From positions 42,746 through 106,745 of the forward strand of contig JAGHEJ010000060.1 in the NCBI GenBank assembly GCA_017889345.1: a DNA stretch of 64,000 nucleotides, given 5' to 3'. Positions 52,110-60,665 of the stretch are shown here, piece by piece. Source of the stretch: Clostridiales bacterium. GTDB lineage: Bacteria > Bacillota > Clostridia > Clostridiales > Clostridiaceae. A program made the translations under genes and the position numbers. The notes under the pieces were generated by a model. That model was not told the origin of the DNA and searched no databases. It worked only from the letters and a program-made list of their open reading frames with translations. Each line of letters begins with the position of its first letter. Position 1 is the stretch's first letter.

Positions 52110-53222
52110 CTATCTTACAAACTTTTCAAAAACACTATATAATTTATTGATTCTCTCTCCACCTAAAAACTGATTTAAAACATCAAAACTATCCATTAAA
52201 AAGTTAAGAGTGTCTTCACTTCCATCAAAATGATATTTAATTATTCTTCTATCTATTGAAGTAAATACTTTATTTAATGTAAAGATTAACAATAAACTAT
52301 CATCTATTCTATTTAAAATACTAAGTTTTGTATTAACTAAATCTACAGGGTTCATTAAATAAGCTATTGTAAAAACTAAAAGAATTTTAATTCCTCTTTT
52401 AACCCTCTTATCTCTTAACAATCTATAACATAAAACACCTATATCAGGCAGAATAAATATGATCTTACCTAAGAGCTCCTTATCTAATTTTTTAAATTTT
52501 TCATTATAAAGATTATCTCTTACTCTTGAATATTCACTAAAATATCCTTTACTACTTTTTGTAAAATCATTTTCAAAATAGAAGTCATTCTCAAAAGAAA
52601 AATCCTCTTCTACTTTAGAATCTTCCATACTAGGACTTTCTAAAACTTTGACAACATTTCTTTGTATTAATTCTACATTCTGAATATTTGGCGAATTACT
52701 TTCTTTTAATATTTTTGTATTCTCTGTTACATTATTTTCATTAGATTTCTTATTTTTACTCATAAGCTCTACCATATCAACATCTATATTTCCAACAATC
52801 ACATTGATATTCTCTTTCGTAATTTGTATATCTTTTATATCAAGAGCTACAAAATCCAAATTATACTCTTTAAATACAGTAGATAAATCCACAGTTATTC
52901 CACTACCATTACTTGAAATTCCAGCTACATTTAATTTATTAAGAACCATTTTTAAAATAAAATTAACTGGAACTACACTTATAGGAATACTTATTGCTTT
53001 TAATTTCTTTATGGATATTAAAAGAATTCCATCCTCTACTCTCTCAAGTTTTAACCCTATACTTATGGTACCGAAAGATTTATATTTAATTTTATTTATT
53101 AAAATCATATCATCATACAATTGAATATCAGAAATAACAACTCCATCTATTTTCAAAAAATCGTCTATAAAAGACTGAATATTTTCTGCCTTTAATTTTA
53201 TCTCCACTTGTAAAAGATTCAC
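52110..53222 (-). CDS. DUF1232 domain protein
   Basis: 370 residues. The N-terminal region (about 1-150) is a beta-rich soluble domain; an acidic, low-complexity linker (about 150-240) leads to a C-terminal DUF1232/YkvA module LLRDKRVKRGIKILLVFTIAYLMNPVDLVNTKLSILNRIDD, with the Pro-Val-Asp-Leu and Ile-Asp-Asp landmarks. DUF1232 proteins are small membrane-associated factors without known activity; here it is fused to a large N-terminal part. GTG start 7 nt after GGGAG. Confidence 0.83.
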   Translation of the reverse strand: MNLLQVEIKLKAENIQSFIDDFLKIDGVVISDIQLYDDMILINKIKYKSFGTISIGLKLERVEDGILLISIKKLKAISIPISVVPVNFILKMVLNKLNVAGISSNGSGITVDLSTVFKEYNLDFVALDIKDIQITKENINVIVGNIDVDMVELMSKNKKSNENNVTENTKILKESNSPNIQNVELIQRNVVKVLESPSMEDSKVEEDFSFENDFYFENDFTKSSKGYFSEYSRVRDNLYNEKFKKLDKELLGKIIFILPDIGVLCYRLLRDKRVKRGIKILLVFTIAYLMNPVDLVNTKLSILNRIDDSLLLIFTLNKVFTSIDRRIIKYHFDGSEDTLNFLMDSFDVLNQFLGGERINKLYSVFEKFVR

Positions 53223-53383
53223 GATACCACTCCCTGTTACACATATTATTTAATTAAAATCTCTCATAAATTATATCCAAAAATATTTAAAATTTATCTT
53301 AAAATAAAAACTATTGAAATAAATAATATCACAATTTTTCTCTTTATTAAAGTGTTAACAATTTAAGAAATTTTTAGGCATAA

Positions 53384-53410
53384 AAAATATGAGTATAATA
53401 CTCATATTTT
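53384..53410 (-). terminator. Terminator of the rhomboid-like pair
   Basis: 11-bp stem (AAAATATGAGT/ACTCATATTTT) with a 5-nt loop followed by T on the reverse strand. Confidence 0.85.
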
Positions 53411-54119
53411 AAATTTTCCTATTCTCTCTTAAAGCTTTTGTATCTAAAATAAACATTACTATAACTCCTATTAAATAAGATGCTACAAATTGAAATATAT
53501 TATAAAAATAAACCATATAACTTGTAAAAAATCCAATAAAAGTTAACGCAATATATATATATATATCTATACTCATTACAAATCTCTTAAATCTATAGGA
53601 GAAATATATACACATACCAATTAAAAAAGATACGATTGTAAATGATCCTAGATAAAGATCATAAGGATACACAAATAAAGAAATACAATTAAATACAATT
53701 ACACTTAAAATATATACAATTAATAACACTCTTCTCTTTATATATTTCTCAATGAAAAATCCACAAAATATCAATATAAAAATCGTATTTATTAAATCCC
53801 ATAAACTTCTATGTACAAAAATATTTGTAATAATTCCCCAAAGATTTTTATGTAAAATATCATTTCCATTTGAAATAGGAATAAAAATTGAATTTAAATC
53901 TACTTCTATCATATTTTGCTTTCCGTATACACAAAAAATATAAATAGTTATGTATACAAAAATTAAACCTATACTCATCCACGGAAAAGCATAATTATTT
54001 GTAAAACTCTTTCTTTTTCTTAGCTCTTTTGTTATTTCCCCTTTATTCATTTCTATAGTATCTAAATTTTCTTTAAAATTTAAACTCTTAGTTTTATTTA
54101 CAATGGTGTCCTCATTCAT
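53409..54119 (-). CDS. Rhomboid-like membrane protein lacking catalytic residues (1)
   Basis: 236 residues with a soluble N-terminus (about 1-45) and six hydrophobic helices. WGIITNIFVHRSLWDLINTIFILIFCGFFIEKYI is the conserved rhomboid loop/helix 2 pattern. At the place of the GxSG serine the sequence is YLGSFTIVSF, without a clear GASG, and the catalytic His in the last helix is missing (FQFVASYLIG). It is likely a pseudoprotease like iRhoms. It lies 39 nt after a second rhomboid-like gene on the same strand. Confidence 0.75.
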   Translation of the reverse strand: MNEDTIVNKTKSLNFKENLDTIEMNKGEITKELRKRKSFTNNYAFPWMSIGLIFVYITIYIFCVYGKQNMIEVDLNSIFIPISNGNDILHKNLWGIITNIFVHRSLWDLINTIFILIFCGFFIEKYIKRRVLLIVYILSVIVFNCISLFVYPYDLYLGSFTIVSFLIGMCIYFSYRFKRFVMSIDIYIYIALTFIGFFTSYMVYFYNIFQFVASYLIGVIVMFILDTKALRENRKI

Positions 54120-54158
54120 AATAAATCGTCCCTTTTAAATATTTTCTAAACAAATTTT

Positions 54159-55151
54159 CTACGATTTAGTTGAATTCACTAACTTCATAAATACAATCCC
54201 CACTATAAAAGATGCTAAGCTTCCAAAATTATCTATGTTATTTAAAAACATACTATTTAATAAGTTAATTCCTATTAGTGAAAACATAAATATAAAAAAC
54301 AGCTTATTTACCTTATTTCTATGCTTAAATGCTAAAATAAATAGTGCACCTATCATTGAATAGTTTATTATATAAAGTCCCACTCCAAATACTCTTGAAA
54401 AATTAAATAAATAACTTGAAAAATTTCCAAAAAATATTCCCAAAAATATTAAAACTAAATACTTTCTCTTACCAATATTTTTCTCAACAATACTCCCTGT
54501 AAAAAATAATGTGATAACTCCCACTATTAATTGAACAAAATTCTTGTTGAGGAATGGAGAAATAAATATCCTTAAATATTCCCCACTTTCTATTAGTACA
54601 TCCATTTTTCCCCCAGCCCAAAGCAAAACATCGTCACGAATTTCAAATAAATCTCCACTAATAGATCCTAAAATAAAATACACAAGTATGGTTAATGTAA
54701 TAATTCCTATAGTTAAATAATTATTTCGTGATGAAACTCCATTTTTCCTTGAAGACTTTTCAATAATATTGCTTATAACATTTAAAATTCCAACACTATG
54801 AATATTAAAGCTCTTTATCTTCCCTGTAGATTCTTCTATAAAAATTGCTTCCTCATAAAACTCCGTTTGAAAATATGTATTCTCGACTCCATCTAAACTT
54901 GGAAGGAAAAATATATTTATTAAATTATATTTAATACCCTTTAAGGAGAAAAAACTATGTATCTCTCTATTTACATTAATATAAGAATTTAAACTCGAAA
55001 CATTTATACATTGAAGAAATCCTTTGGTTTCTCTTGTATAAATTTCTATATCTCTCCCATAACTTTCAGAATTTATTACATATTTTGAAAATTTCAATTC
55101 TTTCTCTAAAGAATTTATAATTTTTAATTTTATGTTCTGTATAACTTTCAT
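54159..55151 (-). CDS. Rhomboid-like membrane protein lacking catalytic residues (2)
   Basis: 330 residues. A soluble N-terminal domain of about 145 residues precedes a rhomboid-type membrane core: VLIESGEYLRIFISPFLNKNFVQLIVGVITLFFTGSIVEKNIGKRKY matches the GExWRLxTxxFLH region but without the His. The GxSG position is GVGLYIINYSMIG and the last helix DNFGSLASFIVG lacks His. N-terminal domain plus rhomboid core recalls YqgP. AGGTGA precedes the ATG. Predicted to be inactive and perhaps to bind or chaperone membrane proteins. Confidence 0.78.
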   Translation of the reverse strand: MKVIQNIKLKIINSLEKELKFSKYVINSESYGRDIEIYTRETKGFLQCINVSSLNSYINVNREIHSFFSLKGIKYNLINIFFLPSLDGVENTYFQTEFYEEAIFIEESTGKIKSFNIHSVGILNVISNIIEKSSRKNGVSSRNNYLTIGIITLTILVYFILGSISGDLFEIRDDVLLWAGGKMDVLIESGEYLRIFISPFLNKNFVQLIVGVITLFFTGSIVEKNIGKRKYLVLIFLGIFFGNFSSYLFNFSRVFGVGLYIINYSMIGALFILAFKHRNKVNKLFFIFMFSLIGINLLNSMFLNNIDNFGSLASFIVGIVFMKLVNSTKS

Positions 55152-55168
55152 ACTATCACCTAAAATAA

Positions 55169-55219
55169 AGCTACCTATTAAAATTAACTCTAAAATAGAT
55201 TCAATCTTAATAGGTAGCT
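55169..55219 (-). terminator. Terminator upstream of the rhomboid-like pair
   Basis: 13-bp perfect arms (AGCTACCTATTAA and complement) with a 25-nt loop, followed on the reverse strand by TTTATTTT. It ends transcription from the znuA-side genes. Confidence 0.65.
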
Positions 55220-55242
55220 ATAATTGATAATTCTATACTATA

Positions 55243-55611
55243 TTAAATATTATTACAATAAATTTTAACTACTTTTTCCATAAATAACTTTAATATAAGG
55301 TTTATTTCTTCTTGCAATTCTTCTCTATGTTTATTTTCAATCTCTACAATAAATGTTGGATAATACTCCTCATCTTTTGGATAAATATTAATCCCTTCAT
55401 TTTCAAATTCTTCATAAGGAAACTCTTCAAAGATCTTATCAAATTCCTCATCTGTAAAATCCTCTTCAAGATTTAATACTAAAAATATTTTTCCCTCTTC
55501 TTCATAAAAAGACTTTATGTTTTGTAAACAACTCTCTACTTTTATTGAAATTCCCTCTTTTAAAAATACTCCCTTTTCTCTATGTATTAAAACAATACTA
55601 TCAAAATCCAT
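55243..55611 (-). CDS. Acidic protein of unknown function
   Basis: 122-residue cytoplasmic protein rich in Glu and Asp (VLNLEEDFTDEEFDKIFEEF, DEEYYPTFIVEIENKHREEL). It looks like a conserved clostridial family (possibly DUF6762), but I am not certain. GGAGAG precedes the ATG. It lies 9 nt after znuA and is likely co-transcribed with it. Confidence 0.75.
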   Translation of the reverse strand: MDFDSIVLIHREKGVFLKEGISIKVESCLQNIKSFYEEEGKIFLVLNLEEDFTDEEFDKIFEEFPYEEFENEGINIYPKDEEYYPTFIVEIENKHREELQEEINLILKLFMEKVVKIYCNNI

Positions 55612-55620
55612 ATAACTCTC

Positions 55621-56481
55621 CTATTTTAATCCATCATAAATTGAACTTAATAATTTTTCATATTCTGTAAAAAAATCTCCCTGACTTTCTAAATTATTAA
55701 CTTCTTTATAGTTAACTCCTGTTTCATTTGAAATAATTTCCAGTTCCTTATTTGAATCAAACTCATCTCCAACTATTAACTTTATATTTTTTTGTTTAAT
55801 TATATCAATTATAGATTGTATATTTTGAGGATTTGCTTCTCCATGATTATTTATATCATAAATACTACTATTTATTAAGGAAAAATCTCTTGCTAAATAA
55901 TTATAAGAAGCATGGTTACTTATAAATTCACGATTAACTAGGTTTTCAAAATCTCTCTTATAATTATTATAAATGGTATCTGCTCTCTCTACAAAAGCAT
56001 TATAATTTTTTGTATAAAAATCTTTGTTCTCTTCATCAAGTTCAATAAGTTTATCTAAAACATTTTTTCCCATAATTTTATACTCTTTTAAACTAAGCCA
56101 AACATGAGGGTCATAACTTTCTTTTGATTCATCATGATGATCTTCTATTTTTATAAGTTCAGCTCCTTTAGTTGTTCTTACAAATTTATCTTTATCTTTT
56201 GAAAAATCTAAAACCTTATCATCAAGAGATAATCCATTGTAAAATATAACATCTGCATCTTCTATTTTTTTCACATCTTCAGGTTTAACCTCAAAATTGT
56301 GAGAATCTGAATCAAAAACTAAATTATGTAAATCTACCTTATCTTGGGCAATGTATTTAACCAAATTATAATTTGGATTTGTTGTTGTAACAACACTTAT
56401 TCCTTCATTATTTTTGGAGCTTGTACAAGATACTAAAAATAAAAAACTAATAACAAAAAATCCCCTAATAAGTCTTTTCAT
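55621..56481 (-). CDS. znuA: Zinc ABC transporter substrate-binding lipoprotein
   Basis: 286-residue solute-binding protein of the cluster A-I (ZnuA/AdcA) type. Signal peptide with lipobox LVSC (Cys near residue 19). Metal-site elements: His in SDSHNFEVKPEDV, a His/Asp loop IEDHHDES, DPHVWLS and SNHASYNYLARDF; a fourth acidic ligand in GDEFDSN. The His-rich loop favours zinc over manganese. It is divergently transcribed from znuCB with a palindrome between them. AAGGAG precedes the ATG. Confidence 0.92.
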   Translation of the reverse strand: MKRLIRGFFVISFLFLVSCTSSKNNEGISVVTTTNPNYNLVKYIAQDKVDLHNLVFDSDSHNFEVKPEDVKKIEDADVIFYNGLSLDDKVLDFSKDKDKFVRTTKGAELIKIEDHHDESKESYDPHVWLSLKEYKIMGKNVLDKLIELDEENKDFYTKNYNAFVERADTIYNNYKRDFENLVNREFISNHASYNYLARDFSLINSSIYDINNHGEANPQNIQSIIDIIKQKNIKLIVGDEFDSNKELEIISNETGVNYKEVNNLESQGDFFTEYEKLLSSIYDGLK

Positions 56482-56511
56482 TATATAACTCCTTTAATTT
56501 TTATATTGTTA

Positions 56512-56540
56512 TTGCAAATGAATTGCATTAAGTTTATAAT
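56512..56540 (+). promoter_or_regulatory. Promoter of znuCB
   Basis: TTGCAA (56512-56517), 17-bp spacer, TATAAT (56535-56540). On the other strand TATAAA (complement of 56500-56505) could serve znuA. Confidence 0.75.
56513..56527. promoter_or_regulatory. Candidate Zur box between znuA and znuCB
   Basis: TGCAAAT-G-AATTGCA, a 7-1-7 near-palindrome as in Fur-family operators, covering the -35 of znuCB and lying upstream of znuA. It differs from the Bacillus Zur consensus, so assignment rests on position, symmetry and the nearby zur gene. Confidence 0.6.
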
Positions 56541-56578
56541 ACATATAAAAATATTACATGTCAATAATGAGGTTTTTC

Positions 56579-57253
56579 ATGGTAAATGCTATAAACTTAA
56601 ATGGAATTAACACTAAAGATACTACTTTTCAAGATAAAATTTTAAATATTAAAAATCTATCTTTTAAATTTGATGATAAAATTATATTTGATAATATAAG
56701 TTTCTCTATAGAAACTGGGGATTTTGCATGTATTGTCGGAAAAAATGGTTGTGGAAAAAGCACTTTACTAAAATTAATTTTAAATTTGATTAAAAATCCT
56801 TCCTCATCCATAGAAATTAACACAAAGTATGTTTCTTATATTCCCCAATCAATTAATTTAAATAAAGATTTCCCAATTACCATTAAAGAGTTTTTAAAAT
56901 TTAATTGTAAAGAACTCGAAGTTTCTTTCTCTTACGCTCTTTCTTTATGTGAAAAATATAACATATATAAATGTATGAACTCTCTTATTGGAAAACTCTC
57001 TGGAGGGGAACTTCAAAAATTAATGCTTGTTCGTGCTCTTTTGAAAAAAACTGATTTGTTAATAGTAGATGAGCCAACAAATAATTTAGACGAAGAAAGT
57101 AAAAAGATTATATATGAGAACCTGAAAGAACTTAATAAAGAAAATATAACAATTCTTGTAGTTGAACATAATAAAGATTTTTCAATGAATTACGCAAACA
57201 AAATATTTTCAATTGAGGAAGGAAAAATGACTTGTTTAAATACGAATTTATAA
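56579..57253 (+). CDS. znuC: Zinc ABC transporter ATPase
   Basis: 224-residue ATPase. Walker A GKNGCGKST, Q-loop IPQSINL, signature LSGGELQKLMLVRALL, Walker B LLIVDEPTNNLD and the H-loop VVEHNKDF. I start at 56579 behind ATGAGG; the frame begins seven codons earlier without a good site. Overlaps znuB. Confidence 0.93.
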   Translation: MVNAINLNGINTKDTTFQDKILNIKNLSFKFDDKIIFDNISFSIETGDFACIVGKNGCGKSTLLKLILNLIKNPSSSIEINTKYVSYIPQSINLNKDFPITIKEFLKFNCKELEVSFSYALSLCEKYNIYKCMNSLIGKLSGGELQKLMLVRALLKKTDLLIVDEPTNNLDEESKKIIYENLKELNKENITILVVEHNKDFSMNYANKIFSIEEGKMTCLNTNL

Positions 57254-58023
57254 GAAATGCTTTTATTGCTGGATTTTTTATATCTATTATTTGCCCTTTT
57301 ATTGGGACATTTATTGTTTTAAAAAGATACTCTTATATAAGCGATACTCTCTCTCACGCATCTTTTGCTGGAGTTGCTCTTTCATATATTTTAGGACTTA
57401 ATTCCCTTTTTGTATCAATTGGATATACAATCTTGTGTGCAATACTTATAGAATGTTTAAGAAAATATTATAAAAATTTCTCTGAGATCGCTCTTTCAAT
57501 AATTTTAACCCTAAGTTTAGGTATCGCAATTATAATTTCAAGTAGTGGAAAAGTTAACATTAATATTGAAAGTATAATTTTTGGAAGTATTTTAACCTTA
57601 AGTAGATTTGATGTTATATTTATAATTTGTACAAGTATTATTGTTTTAACTCTTCTTATTAAATATCACAGAAAATTTGCTCTAATTATTCTTGATGAAG
57701 ATTTCTCAACTATTTCTAAATTTAATAATGGATTCTTCAATATTTTGTTTTCTATTTTGTTAAGTGCAACAATTGCAGCCTCAATTAAAGTTGTTGGACT
57801 TTTAGTTGTGTCTTCTATTATGGTAATTCCTGTGGCATCTTCTTTTAGATTTAAACAAGGACTTAATAAAACCATAGTTTTATCCATAATCTTTGGAATA
57901 CTTTCTGTAATTTTAGGATTATTCTCTTCTTATTATTTAAATACAGCTCCTGGAGGAACCATTGCCCTCACCTCAATTTTCATATTAATAATTTCTCTTA
58001 TAATAACAAAAAACAAGAACTAA
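57232..58023 (+). CDS. znuB: Zinc ABC transporter permease
   Basis: 263-residue membrane protein with about eight helices of the ABC-3 permease family. Conserved motifs: GTFIVLKRYSYISDTLSHASFAGVALSYILG and the C-terminal VVGLLVVSSIMVIPVASSF with TAPGGTIALTS. TTG start within the end of znuC, with GGAAGGA upstream, overlapping by 22 bp. Confidence 0.93.
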   Translation: MFKYEFIRNAFIAGFFISIICPFIGTFIVLKRYSYISDTLSHASFAGVALSYILGLNSLFVSIGYTILCAILIECLRKYYKNFSEIALSIILTLSLGIAIIISSSGKVNINIESIIFGSILTLSRFDVIFIICTSIIVLTLLIKYHRKFALIILDEDFSTISKFNNGFFNILFSILLSATIAASIKVVGLLVVSSIMVIPVASSFRFKQGLNKTIVLSIIFGILSVILGLFSSYYLNTAPGGTIALTSIFILIISLIITKNKN

Positions 58024-58050
58024 TAATTTCAAAATTTAGTTCTTGTTTTT
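58009..58050. terminator. Bidirectional terminator between znuB and zur
   Basis: 15-bp stem (AAAAACAAGAACTAA and complement) with a 12-nt loop; it contains both stop codons and ends in T-runs on both strands. Confidence 0.9.
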
Positions 58051-58449
58051 ACATTCCTCACAAATTCCAGATATATCTATATTATGTTTTGTTAAGGTAA
58101 ACCCTGTATTTGTTTCTATATACTCACTTAAAATATTAAATGGACAATTTATCTCTACAATTTTATTACAGGAATTACAACTTAATTTATGAACATGAGA
58201 TGTTACAGAAATTTTATAACCATTTATTCTATTACTATTTATAACCTTATCTAAAATTTTCTTAGATGAAAATTTCTCACATATTCTATATACTGTAGAT
58301 AAATTAATGTTAACCCCTCTATCTTTACACATTTCATATACTTCTGATACATTTAAAATTCTCTTTGTATCCCTAAATATATTAAGAATAATACTTCTTG
58401 ATTTTGTTATCTTTAGTCCAGCTTTTATTAAAATATCCACATTTTCCAT
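58036..58449 (-). CDS. zur: Fur-family regulator, likely Zur
   Basis: 137 residues. Winged helix LKITKSRSIILNIFRDTKRILNVSEVYEMC and NLSTVYRICEKFSSKKIL, then the metal domain SVTSHVHKLSCNSCNKIVEINCPF and a final ICEECKNK. Two CxxC pairs form the structural zinc site. Its position convergent with the zinc ABC operon makes Zur the best guess; the second Fur paralogue of the window (40659) has the PerR box. GAGG precedes the ATG. Confidence 0.87.
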   Translation of the reverse strand: MENVDILIKAGLKITKSRSIILNIFRDTKRILNVSEVYEMCKDRGVNINLSTVYRICEKFSSKKILDKVINSNRINGYKISVTSHVHKLSCNSCNKIVEINCPFNILSEYIETNTGFTLTKHNIDISGICEECKNKN

Positions 58450-58488
58450 AACAACTACCTCTAAACAACATAATTTCTCTAATAAAAA

Positions 58489-58513
58489 ATTAACAAGCCT
58501 TAAGCTTGTTAAT
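58489..58513 (-). terminator. Terminator of mntP
   Basis: 10-bp stem (ATTAACAAGC/GCTTGTTAAT) with a 5-nt loop, followed on the reverse strand by six T. Confidence 0.9.
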
Positions 58514-58536
58514 TATACATCAATTATACTATAATT

Positions 58537-59097
58537 CTATGAAAAAATCATCTTTATACCAAAAAGTATAAGAATTACTCCTCCTAAAAAATCTGCATAC
58601 TTTGAAATTAAATTTACCTTCTTTAAATACGTTGAAAGAAGTATTGCAAATAAACAAATTATAAGAGTTACAACTCCAACAAGTATTGTGTTTAAAAATA
58701 TTACTCCTAAAGAATAACTATTGTATGCAGTAAACCCTACAACTAACGCATCAATACTTACAGATATTCCAAGAGTTATGTATAAATTATTAAATAATTT
58801 CCTCTTACCTATTTCCTCATCCTCTTCTTCTTGTGATTTTGAAAAGGCTTCTTTAAGCATAAGTATTCCTACTATTAAAATCACAATTCCACCAAAAACT
58901 TTTGGAATAGCTAAAACATATGAATTAACCAAATCTCCAAAAATTCCTCCAATAAAAGAGAACAAAAATTGAAAAAATGAAAAGCTCAAACAAAAAGTCA
59001 TAAGTTGTTTAAATTTATATTTATTTGAAAATCCCAAACTAAGAGATACTCCAAAAGCATCAAGAGCAAGTGCAATAGGAATTAATAAAACTGACAA
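58537..59097 (-). CDS. mntP: MntP-family manganese efflux pump
   Basis: 186-residue membrane protein with six helices of the DUF204/MntP family (also YtaF-like). Two related repeats: LALDAFGVSLSLGFSNKYK near the start and VSIDALVVGFTAYNSY in the middle, each with the conserved Asp. A Glu/Asp-rich loop (SQEEEDEEIGKRK) separates the halves. TTG start with GGAGG 8 nt upstream. MntP exports manganese; placement beside the zinc regulon suggests metal homeostasis, with YtaF-type sporulation proteins as an alternative. Confidence 0.87.
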   Translation of the reverse strand: MSVLLIPIALALDAFGVSLSLGFSNKYKFKQLMTFCLSFSFFQFLFSFIGGIFGDLVNSYVLAIPKVFGGIVILIVGILMLKEAFSKSQEEEDEEIGKRKLFNNLYITLGISVSIDALVVGFTAYNSYSLGVIFLNTILVGVVTLIICLFAILLSTYLKKVNLISKYADFLGGVILILFGIKMIFS

Positions 59098-59143
59098 ATT
59101 CCATTCCTCCCAAAATGTATGTTAAGTTATTATTTCCAAATTT

Positions 59144-60082
59144 TTATAAAACATTCAAAAACTTAAATGCGTTAAATGCTGCACCAATTACTCCAGCATC
59201 ATTTGTAAGTCCCGCTTGTTTTACAACTGTATTTTCCTTATGAGAAGTCATTGCATATTTTTTAAATCTTTTATTTACCTCATTAAAGAACCTCTCTCCT
59301 TGAGCAGATATTCCTCCACCAACTAAAATAATTCCAGGATCTAATATATGAGATAAGTTTGCTAATCCATAAGCTACATAATCTAAAAATCTTTCATAAA
59401 CCTTTGTTGCAATCTCATCACCTTTGTAGTACAAATCTACTATATATTCTCCCTCATAATTTTCTTCACATGGAAGATTATTTTCTATAAGAGCCTCTTT
59501 ATACATTCTTATAAGAGCAGAAGTTGAAGCATATCTTTCATAACAACCCTTTCTTCCACAATTACATTTATCTCCTTCAGGAACTATTATAAAATGCCCA
59601 ACTTCTCCCCCAGAAAAATTCTCCCCTCTATAAACCTCTTTATTTATAACAATAGCTCCTCCAACTCCAGTTCCAAGAGTTACGCATAAAAAATTTTTTA
59701 AATTCTTTCCATTTCCTATCCACATTTCACCAGAAGCTGCAGAGTTAACATCATTATCAACAAACACAGGAAGATTTAAAGTTTTTCCAAGCTTTTCTCT
59801 AAAATCTGTATTTGAATATTCAGGTAAATTATCAACAGCGTATTCAACAACTCCCTTATCTACATTAACTTGTCCTGCTGTTGAAATACCAACACAACTT
59901 ATTTGATATTTGTCTTTTAAAGAATTAAATACCTCTATCATAATATTTGGTATTGTTTCTTTACATGGAGCACCTGGAGTTTTCACCTTATCTTTTAAAT
60001 GGATTTCTCCTAAAGAATCAATTATAGCATACTTTATAAATGTACCTCCAACATCAAAGGATAAACAAAATTTTAAATCCAA
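59144..60082 (-). CDS. nanK: ROK-family kinase, probable ManNAc kinase
   Basis: 312-residue sugar kinase. ATP-binding motif FDVGGTFIKYAIID, GTGVGGAIVINKEV, the ROK signature GGEVGHFIIVPEGDKCNCGRKGCYERYAS with zinc ligands (CxCGxxGC). TTG start 8 nt after GGAGG. With nanE and nanA nearby the likely job is phosphorylation of N-acetylmannosamine, though glucokinase is an alternative for ROK proteins. It has its own promoter and lies after the terminator of the nan operon. Confidence 0.85.
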   Translation of the reverse strand: MDLKFCLSFDVGGTFIKYAIIDSLGEIHLKDKVKTPGAPCKETIPNIMIEVFNSLKDKYQISCVGISTAGQVNVDKGVVEYAVDNLPEYSNTDFREKLGKTLNLPVFVDNDVNSAASGEMWIGNGKNLKNFLCVTLGTGVGGAIVINKEVYRGENFSGGEVGHFIIVPEGDKCNCGRKGCYERYASTSALIRMYKEALIENNLPCEENYEGEYIVDLYYKGDEIATKVYERFLDYVAYGLANLSHILDPGIILVGGGISAQGERFFNEVNKRFKKYAMTSHKENTVVKQAGLTNDAGVIGAAFNAFKFLNVL

Positions 60083-60114
60083 AACAAATCCCTCCTTAAT
60101 TAATCCTAAACAAT

Positions 60115-60143
60115 AGTATATAATTTAAATTTTTTAAAGTAAA
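60115..60143 (-). promoter_or_regulatory. Promoter of the ROK kinase gene
   Basis: Reverse strand TTTACT (60138-60143), 17-bp spacer, TATACT (60115-60120), close to the ribosome site. Confidence 0.6.
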
Positions 60144-60152
60144 GTTTATAAA

Positions 60153-60184
60153 AAGGATATCTTATTATTAAATAAAATATCCTT
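60153..60184 (-). terminator. Terminator of the nan operon
   Basis: Eight-base-pair outer stem (AAGGATAT/ATATCCTT) around an AT-rich inner stem, followed on the reverse strand by TTTTTAT. Confidence 0.82.
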
Positions 60185-60194
60185 CTTAATCTCT

Positions 60195-60650
60195 TTATAT
60201 AATTCTTATTTTAAAAATTCCCTTCTTAACACTCTCTTTATTTTTTATTTTAAGAGCAGTCATATGAACATCTTCTTTATAACATATTAAAAAATCTCCA
60301 GGATAAAGATCAACATGAAAATTACTCTCTACATTTTCAAAAGATAGAAAGTCATTTTCCTCATCATAATCTTTAATCTTCATATTATCTATAAATGAAA
60401 GTTTTATTCTCTCACATCCATGAATCATAAAATGAATATCTAAATATTTTTTATGAGCTTCCCAAAATCTTTCTTCTTCATCTTTTGAATCATACTCAAC
60501 AATATTTAAAAAGAAGTCTTGTCCATCAATTTCATGAACTCCTTTTTCAAATTTACTCAAATCATTGTTTAAAACAAAATCTTTAAACTTCTTAAAATAA
60601 TCAAGATGATTTAAATCCTTATTTTCATATTTAATATTTGAAAAAATCAT
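60195..60650 (-). CDS. nanQ: YhcH/NanQ-like sialic-acid anomerase
   Basis: 151-residue cupin-type protein of the YhcH/YjgK/YiaL family. Motifs: EAHKKYLDIHFMIHGCERI, DFLSFENVESN, GDFLICYKEDVHM; the His/Glu/His set is intact. In E. coli NanQ (YhcH) speeds alpha/beta anomer exchange of N-acetylneuraminate. It is the last gene of the nanE-nanA-transporter series, so the same role is likely. Confidence 0.88.
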   Translation of the reverse strand: MIFSNIKYENKDLNHLDYFKKFKDFVLNNDLSKFEKGVHEIDGQDFFLNIVEYDSKDEEERFWEAHKKYLDIHFMIHGCERIKLSFIDNMKIKDYDEENDFLSFENVESNFHVDLYPGDFLICYKEDVHMTALKIKNKESVKKGIFKIRII

Positions 60651-60665
60651 TTTTAATCTCTCCTC

